Shown: positions 35,920 to 45,732, counted from the first letter of the stretch. The stretch is 64,000 nt of DNA from a methanotrophic endosymbiont of Bathymodiolus puteoserpentis (Logatchev) (GCF_900128525.1 NZ_FQTQ01000063.1:1-64000); one strand, 5' to 3'. Translations and numbers: made by a program. Notes: generated from the sequence alone by a model not told the origin.

Positions 35920-38694
35920 CTAGTTAAGGCGTACTGCTATCTCACCACCTTTAGTCATTTTAACGGCACAGAATTTAAATTCTGGAATTTTAGCCGATGG
36001 ATCTAGTGCTTCATTGGTAATTAAGTTAGCACTTGCTTCGTTGTAGCAGAAAGCCATAAAAATAGTACCTTTTTGTATATCTATATCGGCACGCGCATAA
36101 GCAGAAATTTTACCGCGTCTGGACTTAATGGTAATGATTTCTCCAGGTTCTACGCCCAATTTTTGTAAGTCTTCTGGGTGTATCATGACCACTGGATCTG
36201 GCTCAATCGCATTTAAAGTTGGAGAATGGCGTGTCATACTGCCAGTATGCCAATGTTCAAGTTGACGACCTGTGATAAAGATAGTCGGATACTCTGCATC
36301 AGGCATTTCATCGGCATGAATATACGAAGCAGGGACAAATTTACCGCGCCCTGACTCTCTAGGGAAGCCATCGGTAAAAATGACTTGCTCGCCCGGATCA
36401 CCAACATTTTCTAGTGGGTAGGTTAAAGAGTCTTCATTTTCTAATCTATCCCAAGTCATCCCAGCAATACTTGGCATGGCTAGACGCATTTCATTAAAGA
36501 CATCTTCAGGTCCCTTATAATTCCAGTCACAGCCCAAGCGGTTAGCAATTTCTTGTAAAATCCATAGGTCTTGCTTGGCATCGCCTGGTGGATTAACCGC
36601 CTGCCTACCCATTTGTACGCGACGATCCGTATTGGAGAAGGTGCCAGTTTTTTCATAGAAAGCAGAGGCAGGTAAGATGACATCTGCAAAACCAGCTGTT
36701 TCTGTCAAGAAAATATCCTGGACAACAAAATGCTCTAGTTTTGAGAGGGCTTCACGCACATGATTTTGATTTGGGTCAGACATGGCAGGGTTTTCACCTT
36801 CGACAAACATACCAAAAATTTCCCCATCTAAAATCGCATGGATCATTTCTACCGTCGTTAATCCACGTTTAGAATCTAATGCCACGCCCCATAATTTTTC
36901 AAATTTTGCTTGATTTTCAAAGTGCTCAACAGGCGCATAATCAGGGTAAACCATAGGTATTAAACCTACATCCGATGCACCCTGTACGTTGTTTTGGCCA
37001 CGTAGAGGGTGTAAGCCCGTCCCCCGTCGACCAATTTGCCCTGTCATTAAGGCTAAGGCAATTAAACAGCGCGCATTATCTGTGCCATGAATATGTTGAG
37101 AAACCCCCATACCCCATAAAATCATCGAGGCTTTTGAGCTTGCATATAACCTTGCTACTTCACGTAAGGTATCGGCATCAATTCCACAGATAGGAGCTAC
37201 TTTTTCAGGGCTGTAGTCTTTTAAATGCTTTTTCATAAACTCAAAATCTTCGGTGTACTGAGCGATGTAATCATCGTTTTGTAAACCTTCTTCTAAGATT
37301 ATGTGCATAAGGCTGTTTAGCATAGCCACATCGGTATCAGGACGGAACGCTAAATGATGTGAGGCATATTTAGCAATTGCCGTACGATTTGGATCCATTA
37401 AGATAATCTTGGTACCCGTTGTGGTCGCATTCTTCATAAAGGTTGCGCCAACTGGGTGGTTTACCGTTGGGTTAGAACCAATAATAATAACTACTTCCGC
37501 TAATTTTACATCTTCAACAGGGTTAGATACCGCACCTGAACCTAAGCATTCTAATAAGGCAACCACCGAAGAGGCATGGCATAAGCGCGTGCAATGATCG
37601 ACATTATTAGAACCAAATCCTGTACGGACTAATTTTTGGAATAAGTAGGCTTCTTCATTACTGCCTTTTGCAGAGCCTAAACCGGCTAATGCTTTTTTAC
37701 CTTTTTCTTGACGAATTTTTTTCAAACCGCCTGCGGCAAAGTCTAAAGCTTCATCCCACGTCGCTTCACGGAATACACTGTCCAAGTCATTTGGGTCTAG
37801 TAATTCAGTCGTTTTCGCTACACCTTCACGCCTAATTAATGGCTTAGTTAAACGTAGAGGGTTGTGGATATAGTTAAAGCCATAACGCCCTTTAACACAG
37901 AGTCGGTATTTATTCGTATCACCATCACGGCCTTCGGTATAAAGAATTTTATCGTCTTTTACATGATATTTAATTAAGCAACCCACGCCGCAATAAGGGC
38001 AAGTTGAATTAACAGTTTTATCAGGTGTTTCAAGGCCAACATTGTTCGCTGGCATTAATGCGCCCGTTGGACAAACTTGTACACATTCACCACAAGCTAC
38101 ACAGCTACTAGCTGCCATAGGATCAGCAATATCAAATACGATTTCAGCGTGAGCGCCACGGTTAGCAAAACCGATAACATCGTTCATTTGCTCTTCACGG
38201 CAAGCACGTAAACAGCGTGTACATTGAATACAAGCGTCCATATTCACAGCAATTGCTGGGTGTGATAAATCCGCGGCTGGTTGTGCACGTGATTCAAAGC
38301 GTGGTTCGCCTACCTTGAGTTTTTGTACCCACTGGTCTAATTCAGAATCAAGCTTGTAAGGTGAGCCAATTTGTTCAGGCTGGTCTGATTTTAGTAGCTC
38401 AAGTACCATTTTTTGTGATTTAAGCGCACGTTCGCTGTTCGCTTGTACGTTCATGCCTTCGGTAGGCATGCGACAACAAGAGGGGGCTAAGACACGTTCG
38501 CCGTCAATTTCTACCACACAGGCACGGCAATTACCGTCTGAGCGTAAGCCTTCTGTGTAACATAGGTGAGGGATTTCTTTATTGTGTCGTTTTGCTGTCT
38601 GCAGGATGGTTTCATCCGCAAACGCAGAAATAGCTTCACCATCGAGAGTGAAGTTGATCATAGGGTTGTTTAAAGTATCTGGATTTGCAGCCAT
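35920..38694 (-). CDS. fdsA: NAD-dependent formate dehydrogenase, alpha subunit
   Basis: A 924-residue molybdenum enzyme subunit that oxidises formate to CO2, the last step of C1 oxidation. N-terminal [2Fe-2S] cysteines lie in HLCYTEGLRSDGNCRACVVE. Then come ferredoxin-type clusters CIQCTRCLRACREE and CVACGECVQVCPTGA, the CPYCGVGC [4Fe-4S] site and the molybdopterin domains. The active-site residue is cysteine (DHCTRLCHASSV), not selenocysteine. The C-terminal motif GRQLEHWHTGSMTR binds the cofactor. It is transcribed after fdsB with a 13-base gap. Confidence 0.94.
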   Translation of the reverse strand: MAANPDTLNNPMINFTLDGEAISAFADETILQTAKRHNKEIPHLCYTEGLRSDGNCRACVVEIDGERVLAPSCCRMPTEGMNVQANSERALKSQKMVLELLKSDQPEQIGSPYKLDSELDQWVQKLKVGEPRFESRAQPAADLSHPAIAVNMDACIQCTRCLRACREEQMNDVIGFANRGAHAEIVFDIADPMAASSCVACGECVQVCPTGALMPANNVGLETPDKTVNSTCPYCGVGCLIKYHVKDDKILYTEGRDGDTNKYRLCVKGRYGFNYIHNPLRLTKPLIRREGVAKTTELLDPNDLDSVFREATWDEALDFAAGGLKKIRQEKGKKALAGLGSAKGSNEEAYLFQKLVRTGFGSNNVDHCTRLCHASSVVALLECLGSGAVSNPVEDVKLAEVVIIIGSNPTVNHPVGATFMKNATTTGTKIILMDPNRTAIAKYASHHLAFRPDTDVAMLNSLMHIILEEGLQNDDYIAQYTEDFEFMKKHLKDYSPEKVAPICGIDADTLREVARLYASSKASMILWGMGVSQHIHGTDNARCLIALALMTGQIGRRGTGLHPLRGQNNVQGASDVGLIPMVYPDYAPVEHFENQAKFEKLWGVALDSKRGLTTVEMIHAILDGEIFGMFVEGENPAMSDPNQNHVREALSKLEHFVVQDIFLTETAGFADVILPASAFYEKTGTFSNTDRRVQMGRQAVNPPGDAKQDLWILQEIANRLGCDWNYKGPEDVFNEMRLAMPSIAGMTWDRLENEDSLTYPLENVGDPGEQVIFTDGFPRESGRGKFVPASYIHADEMPDAEYPTIFITGRQLEHWHTGSMTRHSPTLNAIEPDPVVMIHPEDLQKLGVEPGEIITIKSRRGKISAYARADIDIQKGTIFMAFCYNEASANLITNEALDPSAKIPEFKFCAVKMTKGGEIAVRLN

Positions 38695-38707
38695 GTCTAT
38701 TTACCTA

Positions 38708-40393
38708 TTATTTAATCTCTTCAGGGAAGTACTTAATCGCACAGCGTAATGGATTTGGAGCCGCTTGGCCTAAGCCACAAATTGAGGCATCGACCATCAC
38801 TGAAGATAACTCTTCTAGTAAGTCCGTATCCCAGTTTTCTTGTTCCATGAGTTTCGCTGCTTTTGCAGTACCTACGCGACAAGGTGTACATTGACCGCAG
38901 GATTCTTCTTCAAAGAATTTCATGGCATTGATTGCTAATTCTTTAGCGCTATCTTGTTTAGAGAAAACAACGACAGCTGCAGAGCCGATAAAACAGCCAT
39001 GTTCATTAAGTGTATCAAAATCCATAGGAATATCAGCCATTGATTCAGGCAAAATACCTCCTGATGCACCACCTGGGAAATAACCGTAAAATTCATGCCC
39101 GTCTTGCATGCCACCACAGAATTCTGCAATTAATTCACGCATCGTTGTGCCTGCTGGTGCCAAATGCACGCCTGGCTTATTAACACGACCTGAAATAGAG
39201 AAGGAACGTAAACCTTTACGTTCATGACGACCGTGTGAAGTAAACCACTCTGGACCTTTTTCTACAATGTCACGTACCCAATACACAGATTCCATATTGT
39301 GCTCCAGAGTAGGGCGACCAAATAAACCAACTTCAGCTAAGAATGGCGGGCGTAAGCGAGGCATACCCCGCTTACCTTCGATAGACTCAACCATCGCTGA
39401 TTCTTCACCACAAATATAAGCACCGGCACCACGACGTAAGTGAATCGGAGGTAAACCAGAAATGCTATTTTCTAAATTAGCAATTTCTTGCGTTAGAATT
39501 TCACGACAACCTGCATATTCATCACGTAAATAAATATAAATTTCATCACAACCAACACACAAAGCGGCAATTAACATACCCTCTAAAAAGCGATGAGGAT
39601 CTGACTCTAAATAATGACGATCTTTAAAGGTACCTGGCTCGCCTTCATCAATATTGACTGCCATTAAGCGTGGGCCATCAAAGCTACTAACAATACGCCA
39701 TTTTCGACCAGCAGGAAATCCAGCTCCACCTAAACCACGTAGACCAGAATCTTCCATTTTTTTGATGATACTTTCGGCCTCAATAGAGCCGTCTAAAACG
39801 CCTTTAAGTGTTTGATAGCCATTACCTGCAATATAATTATCATGACTAATATAGTCACTGACTGGTGCTGCAATTTCTTTTTTCTCAACTGCAGTAAGCA
39901 CATTAATCGGTGTTGCTTCATCAATTGGATTTTGACCAACAACAGCGACTGGGGCGTGTTGACAGCGACCTACACAAGGCACTTTTTGAACGCGTACATT
40001 ATCTGGGTTTAAACCATTTTCTAGCGCAGTAATCAGGTCATTTGAACCAGCCATCGCGCAAGAAAGGGATTCACATACACGAACAGTTAAAGGGGGAGGG
40101 GGCGTTTGACCTTCTTTGACGATATCAAAATGATGATAGAAAGAAGCCACTTCATAAATTTCCGCGGGAGAAAGCTTCATTTCATGCGCGAGAGCGACGA
40201 GGTGTTTAGATGAGATATGTTGATATTGATCTTGAATTTTATGTAAATGTTCAATCAATAAATCGCGCTGACGGGATTCACCTGCCAACAGTGCCTGAAC
40301 TTCTTCTAGTGCCTTTAGATCAATCGCATGGCCTTTAGGGCCTTTGCGTTTCTTTTTGGTGATTTGATCTGGGCTTATTGTAATAACTGCCAC
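38708..40393 (-). CDS. fdsB: NAD-dependent formate dehydrogenase, beta subunit (NuoE-NuoF fusion)
   Basis: A 561-residue diaphorase subunit passing electrons from FdsA to NAD+. Residues 20-175 are NuoE-like, with [2Fe-2S] cysteines in CESLSCAMAG and CVGRCQHAP. From ~200 on it is NuoF-like: FMN/NADH site SGLRGLGGAGFPAGRKW, GEPGTFKDRHYLE, GAGAYICGEESA and a [4Fe-4S] ESCGQCTPCRVG. In many bacteria the first part is a separate FdsG; here they are fused. Start GTG 40393 with GGAGGA upstream. It is the promoter-proximal gene, divergent from the LysR regulator. Confidence 0.93.
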   Translation of the reverse strand: MAVITISPDQITKKKRKGPKGHAIDLKALEEVQALLAGESRQRDLLIEHLHKIQDQYQHISSKHLVALAHEMKLSPAEIYEVASFYHHFDIVKEGQTPPPPLTVRVCESLSCAMAGSNDLITALENGLNPDNVRVQKVPCVGRCQHAPVAVVGQNPIDEATPINVLTAVEKKEIAAPVSDYISHDNYIAGNGYQTLKGVLDGSIEAESIIKKMEDSGLRGLGGAGFPAGRKWRIVSSFDGPRLMAVNIDEGEPGTFKDRHYLESDPHRFLEGMLIAALCVGCDEIYIYLRDEYAGCREILTQEIANLENSISGLPPIHLRRGAGAYICGEESAMVESIEGKRGMPRLRPPFLAEVGLFGRPTLEHNMESVYWVRDIVEKGPEWFTSHGRHERKGLRSFSISGRVNKPGVHLAPAGTTMRELIAEFCGGMQDGHEFYGYFPGGASGGILPESMADIPMDFDTLNEHGCFIGSAAVVVFSKQDSAKELAINAMKFFEEESCGQCTPCRVGTAKAAKLMEQENWDTDLLEELSSVMVDASICGLGQAAPNPLRCAIKYFPEEIK

Positions 40394-40548
40394 TCGTATT
40401 TCCTCCAGCTCTTTCCGTTTATTGAAGATTGCTCATAAATGTGTGCCAAAACTTTAATCATTATTATATTTCGGCAAATTTTATCCACTTTAACAAATCT
40501 GTCATATTAAGTTCAAGTAATCTTTTCTTTAGATGAATATCAAAAAAA

Positions 40549-40573
40549 ATGATATTATCCATTTTAATATCAT
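40549..40573. promoter_or_regulatory. Probable LysR operator in the fds-lysR intergenic region
   Basis: A perfect 9-bp inverted repeat (ATGATATTA 40549-40557, TAATATCAT 40565-40573) with a 7-bp spacer, fitting the T-N11-A style of LysR sites. A further half-site AATATC lies at 40536-40541, so three half-sites are stacked between the divergent genes. Confidence 0.65.
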
Positions 40574-40595
40574 TTAATACATAGATACACTGATA

Positions 40596-41495
40596 ATGAC
40601 CTTGAACCCTCAACATTTATTGACTTTCTCAGTGGTTGCGCGATTAAAAAGTATTACCTTAACTGCACAGCATTTACATATCGGTCAGCCTGCTGTTTCG
40701 GGCCAGTTAAAACTTTTGCAAGCATTTGTAGGCGAGCCTTTGTATGAGCGTAAAGGACACCAAATTGAATTAACAGTCGCTGGCGAAGGACTGTTAAAGT
40801 ATGCAAATCAAATGGATACTTGCTATATGCAAGCGCATGAATATGTACGTAGTTTGCAACAAATCAGTACAGGCACCTTGCGCATAGGTGCAACCATGAC
40901 GATTGCTAGCTTTTATTTGCCTAAGTACGTCGTTGAATTGCAATCTCAGTACGAAGGTGTACAGGTTTTTATAAAAACCTTGGATACTAGTGAAACTTTA
41001 GATAATTTATATAATTTAGACTTAGGCTTTATTGAAGGGTCATTGCAGGGTGTGGAATTGCCGAGTAATTATCAGGTTATTGCTTGGCAGCAAGATGAAA
41101 TTGTCATTGTTATACCAGATAATCACATATTATCATTAGAGTATCCTGATTATGTGCCCTTAGATGTATTTACTGAACACCAAGTCATTTGGCGTGAGTT
41201 AGGCTCAGGGGCTAGGCAAGTTGTAGAAGAAGCCTTAATCAAAGCTGATATTAATGCCCCCGTCAATATTGAAGTAACCGGCGTTTCTGCCGTTAAAGAG
41301 TCCGTGCGTGCAGGTTTAGGTATTGGCTTTTCTTCTGCGATGGCGCTAAAAAATGAGGCAGCAGGGCTAACGTCTCGCAGGATAGGGAGCGCAAAAGGAC
41401 TGACTTGGCAATTAAATATTATTGCACCTAAGTTGGCATTGCAGTCGCGTGCTATTCGAGCTTTTTTATCTTTGTGCATGAAAGATAAGGGCTGA
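40596..41495 (+). CDS. LysR-family regulator of formate dehydrogenase
   Basis: A 299-residue LysR-type regulator. The N-terminal winged helix (LLTFSVVARLKSITLTAQHLHIGQPAVSGQLKLLQ) is followed by an effector-binding domain (TGTLRIGATMTIASFYLP, then GARQVVEEAL, then VKESVRAGLGIGFSS). It lies divergent from fdsB with a palindrome between them, which strongly suggests it controls the formate dehydrogenase genes, perhaps in answer to formate (inference). The CbbR/FdsR style of organisation is typical. Confidence 0.88.
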   Translation: MTLNPQHLLTFSVVARLKSITLTAQHLHIGQPAVSGQLKLLQAFVGEPLYERKGHQIELTVAGEGLLKYANQMDTCYMQAHEYVRSLQQISTGTLRIGATMTIASFYLPKYVVELQSQYEGVQVFIKTLDTSETLDNLYNLDLGFIEGSLQGVELPSNYQVIAWQQDEIVIVIPDNHILSLEYPDYVPLDVFTEHQVIWRELGSGARQVVEEALIKADINAPVNIEVTGVSAVKESVRAGLGIGFSSAMALKNEAAGLTSRRIGSAKGLTWQLNIIAPKLALQSRAIRAFLSLCMKDKG

Positions 41496-41532
41496 CTTGA
41501 CATCCACTTATCATTATAAGGAACAAATTGTT

Positions 41533-42444
41533 GTGCGTTATTTATTTCTCCTACTATTTGTTATCACAAGCAATGCTGCCATAGCAGCATTTAGCATAAA
41601 GCAAGTTGCCCAAGGCATCTATGTTCACCAAGGGCCGATAGAATTACCTGATGTACGTAATCATGATGCCATTGCTAATATAGGTTTTATAGTGGGTAAA
41701 AAGTGTGTTGCGGTCATTGATAGTGGTGGTAATCCAGCGCAAGGGCGTTTGTTAAAATCGACTATTCAGAAAATAACAGCCACCCCTATTTGTTATGTAA
41801 TTAATACTCATGTACATCCTGATCATATTTTTGGAAATAGTGCCTTTCAAGATATTGCTAATATAAAGTTCATTGGTCATGAAAAACTCAGTAGAGCGAT
41901 GGCGGCAAGAGGGGCATTTTATATTGCACGTTCTATGGAACAAATAGCGGTTAATTTGACTGAAAAAGACATTATTCCACCGAGTATTTTGGTTAAAGAT
42001 TTTTTAAAACTTGATTTAGGTGGGCGGGTACTAGAATTAAAAGCCTATCCTACAGCACATACTGATAATGATTTAACGGTGTTTGATAAAAAAACCAACA
42101 CCTTATGGATGTCTGATCTGTTATTTGTCGGGCACTTACCTGTATTAGATGGCAGTTTAAAAGGCTGGTTAAACGTGATTGCTGAATTAGAAAAGCAGTC
42201 TTTTGATGTCGTTATCCCAGGGCATGGACCTATTGATCGTGATTGGCCGAAAAGTGTACAAGCAGAAAAACACTACTTACAAAAATTAGCGACCAATGTG
42301 AGAGCTAAAATCAAGCAAGGCAAATATTTAGAAGATGTTTTGCAAGATGATGATTCGATATTTAAAGCTCAGTGGCAATTATTTAATGAATTCCATAAAA
42401 AGAATTTAAGTAGTGCGTTTGCTGAATTAGAATGGGAAGATTAG
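41533..42444 (+). CDS. Exported metallo-beta-lactamase-fold hydrolase (quinoprotein-associated type)
   Basis: A 303-residue protein with a signal peptide (YLFLLLFVITSNAAIA) and an MBL fold. The zinc motif is NTHVHPDHIFGN near residue 95, with later ligands in AHTDNDLTVF and VIPGHGPIDRD. It matches the SoxH-like group that accompanies PQQ dehydrogenases and SoxYZ-like carriers. The start is GTG 41533 (AAGGA upstream, good signal peptide) rather than TTG 41497. The SoxYZ-like gene follows. Confidence 0.82.
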   Translation: MRYLFLLLFVITSNAAIAAFSIKQVAQGIYVHQGPIELPDVRNHDAIANIGFIVGKKCVAVIDSGGNPAQGRLLKSTIQKITATPICYVINTHVHPDHIFGNSAFQDIANIKFIGHEKLSRAMAARGAFYIARSMEQIAVNLTEKDIIPPSILVKDFLKLDLGGRVLELKAYPTAHTDNDLTVFDKKTNTLWMSDLLFVGHLPVLDGSLKGWLNVIAELEKQSFDVVIPGHGPIDRDWPKSVQAEKHYLQKLATNVRAKIKQGKYLEDVLQDDDSIFKAQWQLFNEFHKKNLSSAFAELEWED

Positions 42445-42455
42445 CATTTTAGATT

Positions 42456-42473
42456 AACGGCGCAAGCGCCGTT
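42456..42473. other. Short perfect hairpin between the MBL and SoxYZ-like genes
   Basis: AACGGCG/CGCCGTT with loop CAAG, in the gap after the metallohydrolase stop. It could attenuate transcription or stabilise the upstream message. Only two T-rich bases follow. Confidence 0.5.
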
Positions 42474-42503
42474 TATTGTTATATCAGGAAATAGGAACCT
42501 TTT

Positions 42504-43334
42504 ATGAAATTACGAAAATTACTCTGCCTAGTTTTAGTATTTTTACTACCGGCTATGGCATATGCTGCAAAAGATGAAAATCTTTGGAATCAAGTTTTGA
42601 AGCAGCAATTCTTTGCTGGGAAACAGCTATTAAAAGGTGATGATATTATTCAGCTAAGCACGCCAGTACGTGCCGAAGATCCTGCTTTAGTTCCGATAAA
42701 AGTAACAGCGAGCTTCTTACAGACTAAAGAAAAGTATATTAAGCGTATTTTATTAGTGATTGATAAAAATCCATTTCCTTTTGTCGGTGAGTTTGAATTT
42801 ACCCCCGATAGCGGCAAGGCGGATATTGCTATGCGAGTTCGAGTGAATACGTACAGCTATATACGTGCGATTGCTGAAATGAATACCGGCGAACATTATA
42901 TGGTTAAAAAGTTTGTTAAAGCGAGTGGAGGCTGTTCCGCGCCGATTGGTGCAGATTATGATGCGGCTATGGCACGTTTAGGGAAAATGAAATTTAGACT
43001 TGATAAAAAAATCCAAGATGGCAAGCCAACTATGGCGCAATTACTCATTAGCCATCCTAATATTACTGGTATGCAAATGGATCAGGTGACACGATTTAAG
43101 CGTCGCGCACATTTTATTAAACAGATAAAAGTCACGTTTAATGAGAAGCCGATTCTAACGGCTAAAACGGATATTGCGATTAGCTCTGACCCTAATTTTC
43201 GGTTTTACTTTGTACCTACAGAGGCAGGGGAATTAAAAGCAGAATTTACCGATACGTCTTGTGAAAGTCCAGTTAGTCGAGATGTTTGTGAACCAGGGAA
43301 GTCTTATACTCAAACATATAGAATTATCCCTTAA
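42504..43334 (+). CDS. SoxYZ-like sulfur carrier fusion, quinoprotein-associated
   Basis: A 276-residue exported protein: signal peptide LLCLVLVFLLPAMAYA, then a SoxY-like domain (about 30-140) with the carrier cysteine in GGCSAP, then a SoxZ-like immunoglobulin domain (RRAHFIKQIKVTFNEKPI, ending TDTSCE). This fused SoxYZ is known to sit beside PQQ-dependent dehydrogenases. Here the dehydrogenase is not in the window. The periplasmic location and the neighbouring metallohydrolase make them a functional pair. The substrate is unknown. Confidence 0.82.
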   Translation: MKLRKLLCLVLVFLLPAMAYAAKDENLWNQVLKQQFFAGKQLLKGDDIIQLSTPVRAEDPALVPIKVTASFLQTKEKYIKRILLVIDKNPFPFVGEFEFTPDSGKADIAMRVRVNTYSYIRAIAEMNTGEHYMVKKFVKASGGCSAPIGADYDAAMARLGKMKFRLDKKIQDGKPTMAQLLISHPNITGMQMDQVTRFKRRAHFIKQIKVTFNEKPILTAKTDIAISSDPNFRFYFVPTEAGELKAEFTDTSCESPVSRDVCEPGKSYTQTYRIIP

Positions 43335-43433
43335 CTGCCTTTCGGAGAAGTAGCCACTCCTATCTTGTTAAAGCTATATTTGAGGAAGAGGGTGTTAAAA
43401 TAGGTGGGGATCTGAACGGCTATTAAAAAAAGC

Positions 43434-43703
43434 TTAACGCTCCACCTTTATTGTTTTATTTTTTAATTCATCATTCTCTAATTGCCAGCTGACTTTGATA
43501 TTAAAACGCTGTTCATTGCCATCTTGGGCGGCACTTAACTTGAGTTTCATCAAACCTTCAGGTTGAAAGATAATCTCATCTTCTTCATCGCTAAATTTTA
43601 GTTTACCTTTACCTAAGCTCTCACTAATAGCGGCGAGAATTTTTTCGATGCTTTTGGCATCTTGTAAGGATTCATGTCGAAAACTTTTCTTTTCTTGTTT
43701 CAT
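43434..43703 (-). CDS. Amphi-Trp domain protein
   Basis: An 89-residue protein. The start (KKSFRHESLQDAKSIEKILAAISESLGKGKLKFSDEEDEIIFQP) and closing KVSWQLEN are typical of the amphi-Trp domain, the A component of GAK-type gene sets. The name comes from a Trp near the end of an amphipathic strand. Function is unknown. It overlaps the metallophosphoesterase gene by four bases and is the last gene of the ten-gene minus-strand cluster. Confidence 0.82.
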   Translation of the reverse strand: MKQEKKSFRHESLQDAKSIEKILAAISESLGKGKLKFSDEEDEIIFQPEGLMKLKLSAAQDGNEQRFNIKVSWQLENDELKNKTIKVER

Positions 43704-45031
43704 GACTGAGTGAGGGGAGGTTGAAAAAGTTTAATATAGGGATAATCGGTACTAATACCTAGTACGCGGCCTTGTGGTTGGAAAATGGTAACGGCAGCTC
43801 CGTGACCTTGCTGTGTACCGATATGCTCTTTCTTGCGTGTATTTCGGTCAACCGAGGCATCACATTCAAAATTGACCATGCCTTTGCGCAGCATAATACG
43901 TTGACCGTAACGTAAGTTTTTATGCCCGTGAACAATGGCATAAATGCCTTTTTCACGTAACATTTTATTGCCTTGTTTGGTCATTGGCATATCAATATCA
44001 CGATATTTGGTACGTATAGTATTGGCTAAAGGGCCATAGTAAAAATCAAAGATTTCATCATGTAGGTGTTTTTTGAATTGCTGGTTTAGGTATTTAACCC
44101 CTTTTTCACAAACCATATGGGCAATATGATCATCTATACCTGCATGGACATATAAAAAAGAGCCTTTATGTAGCGCTAAGCGCATTTTCTTAAAATACCA
44201 GTGAAATTCACCGTCTTTATCTAGAAATAATTCCTGCCATTTGATTGCTGCAGCATAAGCAATACGTAAGTCTAGGTCGGCTTTATGCAGGTCTTGTTCA
44301 AATTCATTGATTTTTTCACGTAAACGTTTAATTTCCTTGTTAATGATTTTTTCTGACAAAATACCTTTTGCAGCTTTAGGGAAAGTATCAAACCAGTCCT
44401 CTGAAGGGTATAAGCGTTTACGACACTCCTGTTCATTAGGCACATGTTTTAGTGCATGTTTACCTTGTAAATATTCCTGCTGAATTTCTTTTAAAAAGGG
44501 AATCGCTTTAGCACCCATACGAATGAAGAAGTGCTCGCTTCTTGGGTCTTTATTTAAATTAACGGCATGTATTCCTAATTTAACGCGAATATCATGATTA
44601 CCTGCAAGAATATGTACTTTGGCACCGCTCTTAATTAATAAACGAATGCAGCGTAGCAGCCTTAAATTACTCGGGCCTTTATCAAAGCAATCACCCCCAA
44701 TAACAAAATGCGCTTTGCGACCTGCAGACGTTAACTTAAATTGCTGGTCATAAGCTCCCGTTTTTTTGATGCCACCAGAGGCAACGAGTGAGGCAATAAA
44801 GGCATCAGTATCGGCATGTAGATCAGAAAAGAAAAAAATTGGGGATTTGGGCCATATCCAAGGATTTTCGTGTAAGGTTTGTTGCAATTGCTCAACGAGT
44901 CCAACGGGGCTACTGAAATCTTTACCGGAAGAATGAATTTTTCCTAATGGCCAGTTTTGCACTTTTTTAGGTAGCAGGGTACGAATCCATTTTTGGCCTT
45001 TATAGATAGGTAATTTAAGTGTATTAAGCAT
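43700..45031 (-). CDS. Metallophosphoesterase
   Basis: A 443-residue calcineurin-like phosphoesterase. Metal motifs are FFSDLHADTDAF (near residue 68), GGDCFDKGPSN (near 112), LAGNHDIRVKLG (near 142), YVHAGIDDH (near 296) and AIVHGHKNLRYG (near 370). An inserted helical region (about 215-275) is unusual in small phosphatases. It probably acts on a phosphate ester or polyphosphate in the cytoplasm. It is spaced five bases from the upstream histidine phosphatase gene. Confidence 0.85.
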   Translation of the reverse strand: MLNTLKLPIYKGQKWIRTLLPKKVQNWPLGKIHSSGKDFSSPVGLVEQLQQTLHENPWIWPKSPIFFFSDLHADTDAFIASLVASGGIKKTGAYDQQFKLTSAGRKAHFVIGGDCFDKGPSNLRLLRCIRLLIKSGAKVHILAGNHDIRVKLGIHAVNLNKDPRSEHFFIRMGAKAIPFLKEIQQEYLQGKHALKHVPNEQECRKRLYPSEDWFDTFPKAAKGILSEKIINKEIKRLREKINEFEQDLHKADLDLRIAYAAAIKWQELFLDKDGEFHWYFKKMRLALHKGSFLYVHAGIDDHIAHMVCEKGVKYLNQQFKKHLHDEIFDFYYGPLANTIRTKYRDIDMPMTKQGNKMLREKGIYAIVHGHKNLRYGQRIMLRKGMVNFECDASVDRNTRKKEHIGTQQGHGAAVTIFQPQGRVLGISTDYPYIKLFQPPLTQS

Positions 45032-45036
45032 AAGTT

Positions 45037-45732
45037 TTAATCCGTAAATTGACTGTGTGCTTTTCTAATTTTCCATGCGCCGGCGATATGCTGCCAGTTA
45101 TTTCCCGCTTGATATTCAATGAAAATAGGCTGGCAATGGAACATACTTAATTGAGCAATTTGCTCATATTGTAATAAGCCTAAATGATAGGCGGCATGAC
45201 GAAAAGCGGCACCATGGCCAACAAATATTTTGATTTGATCCACTTGGCTTTGCTGGTACAGTGCCTGCATTTCTACTGTTAATAAATTAGCCACGCGTTG
45301 ACCTGCATCGAGTAAAGACTCGGCTCCTTGAAACGGTAAGCAAAAATGACTATCAGATTTCCAGCCTTTCGGTAAATTTGCATAGCGGGGGTCTTGTTGG
45401 ACTATATCAGTAATTTGTTGCATTGATAAATTAGCCGCACTACCCACGCCACGTTCTGCTAATTCAGTGTACTCTTGTATGGAGTATATCGAGCCATTTA
45501 AGCCTTGAGTTAAGGTGTTTGCTGTCTGCCAAGCACGTAATAATCTTGATGACGCAATCACAGGGTTAATCTGACACTTAAACTGGGTGCATCGCTCTTC
45601 TATTAAGTCAGCAAGCGTATTAGCTTGGAAAAATCCTTTTTCTGTTAAAGGAAAAGGTTGATGCGCACTGGGTGTATCAGTTAGTTGCTGATAATCACCA
45701 TGCCTAATCAAAGCGGCAATAACTTTTGCCAT
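45037..45732 (-). CDS. Histidine phosphatase family protein
   Basis: A 231-residue phosphoglycerate-mutase-like phosphatase. The catalytic RHG is in ALIRHGDYQQL (residue 9), a second Arg in ASSRLLRAWQTA, and the second catalytic His in IFVGHGAAFRHAAYHLG (near residue 180). Its ATG overlaps the stop of the SixA-Nudix gene, so translation is coupled. It is the second histidine phosphatase in a row. Confidence 0.85.
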   Translation of the reverse strand: MAKVIAALIRHGDYQQLTDTPSAHQPFPLTEKGFFQANTLADLIEERCTQFKCQINPVIASSRLLRAWQTANTLTQGLNGSIYSIQEYTELAERGVGSAANLSMQQITDIVQQDPRYANLPKGWKSDSHFCLPFQGAESLLDAGQRVANLLTVEMQALYQQSQVDQIKIFVGHGAAFRHAAYHLGLLQYEQIAQLSMFHCQPIFIEYQAGNNWQHIAGAWKIRKAHSQFTD

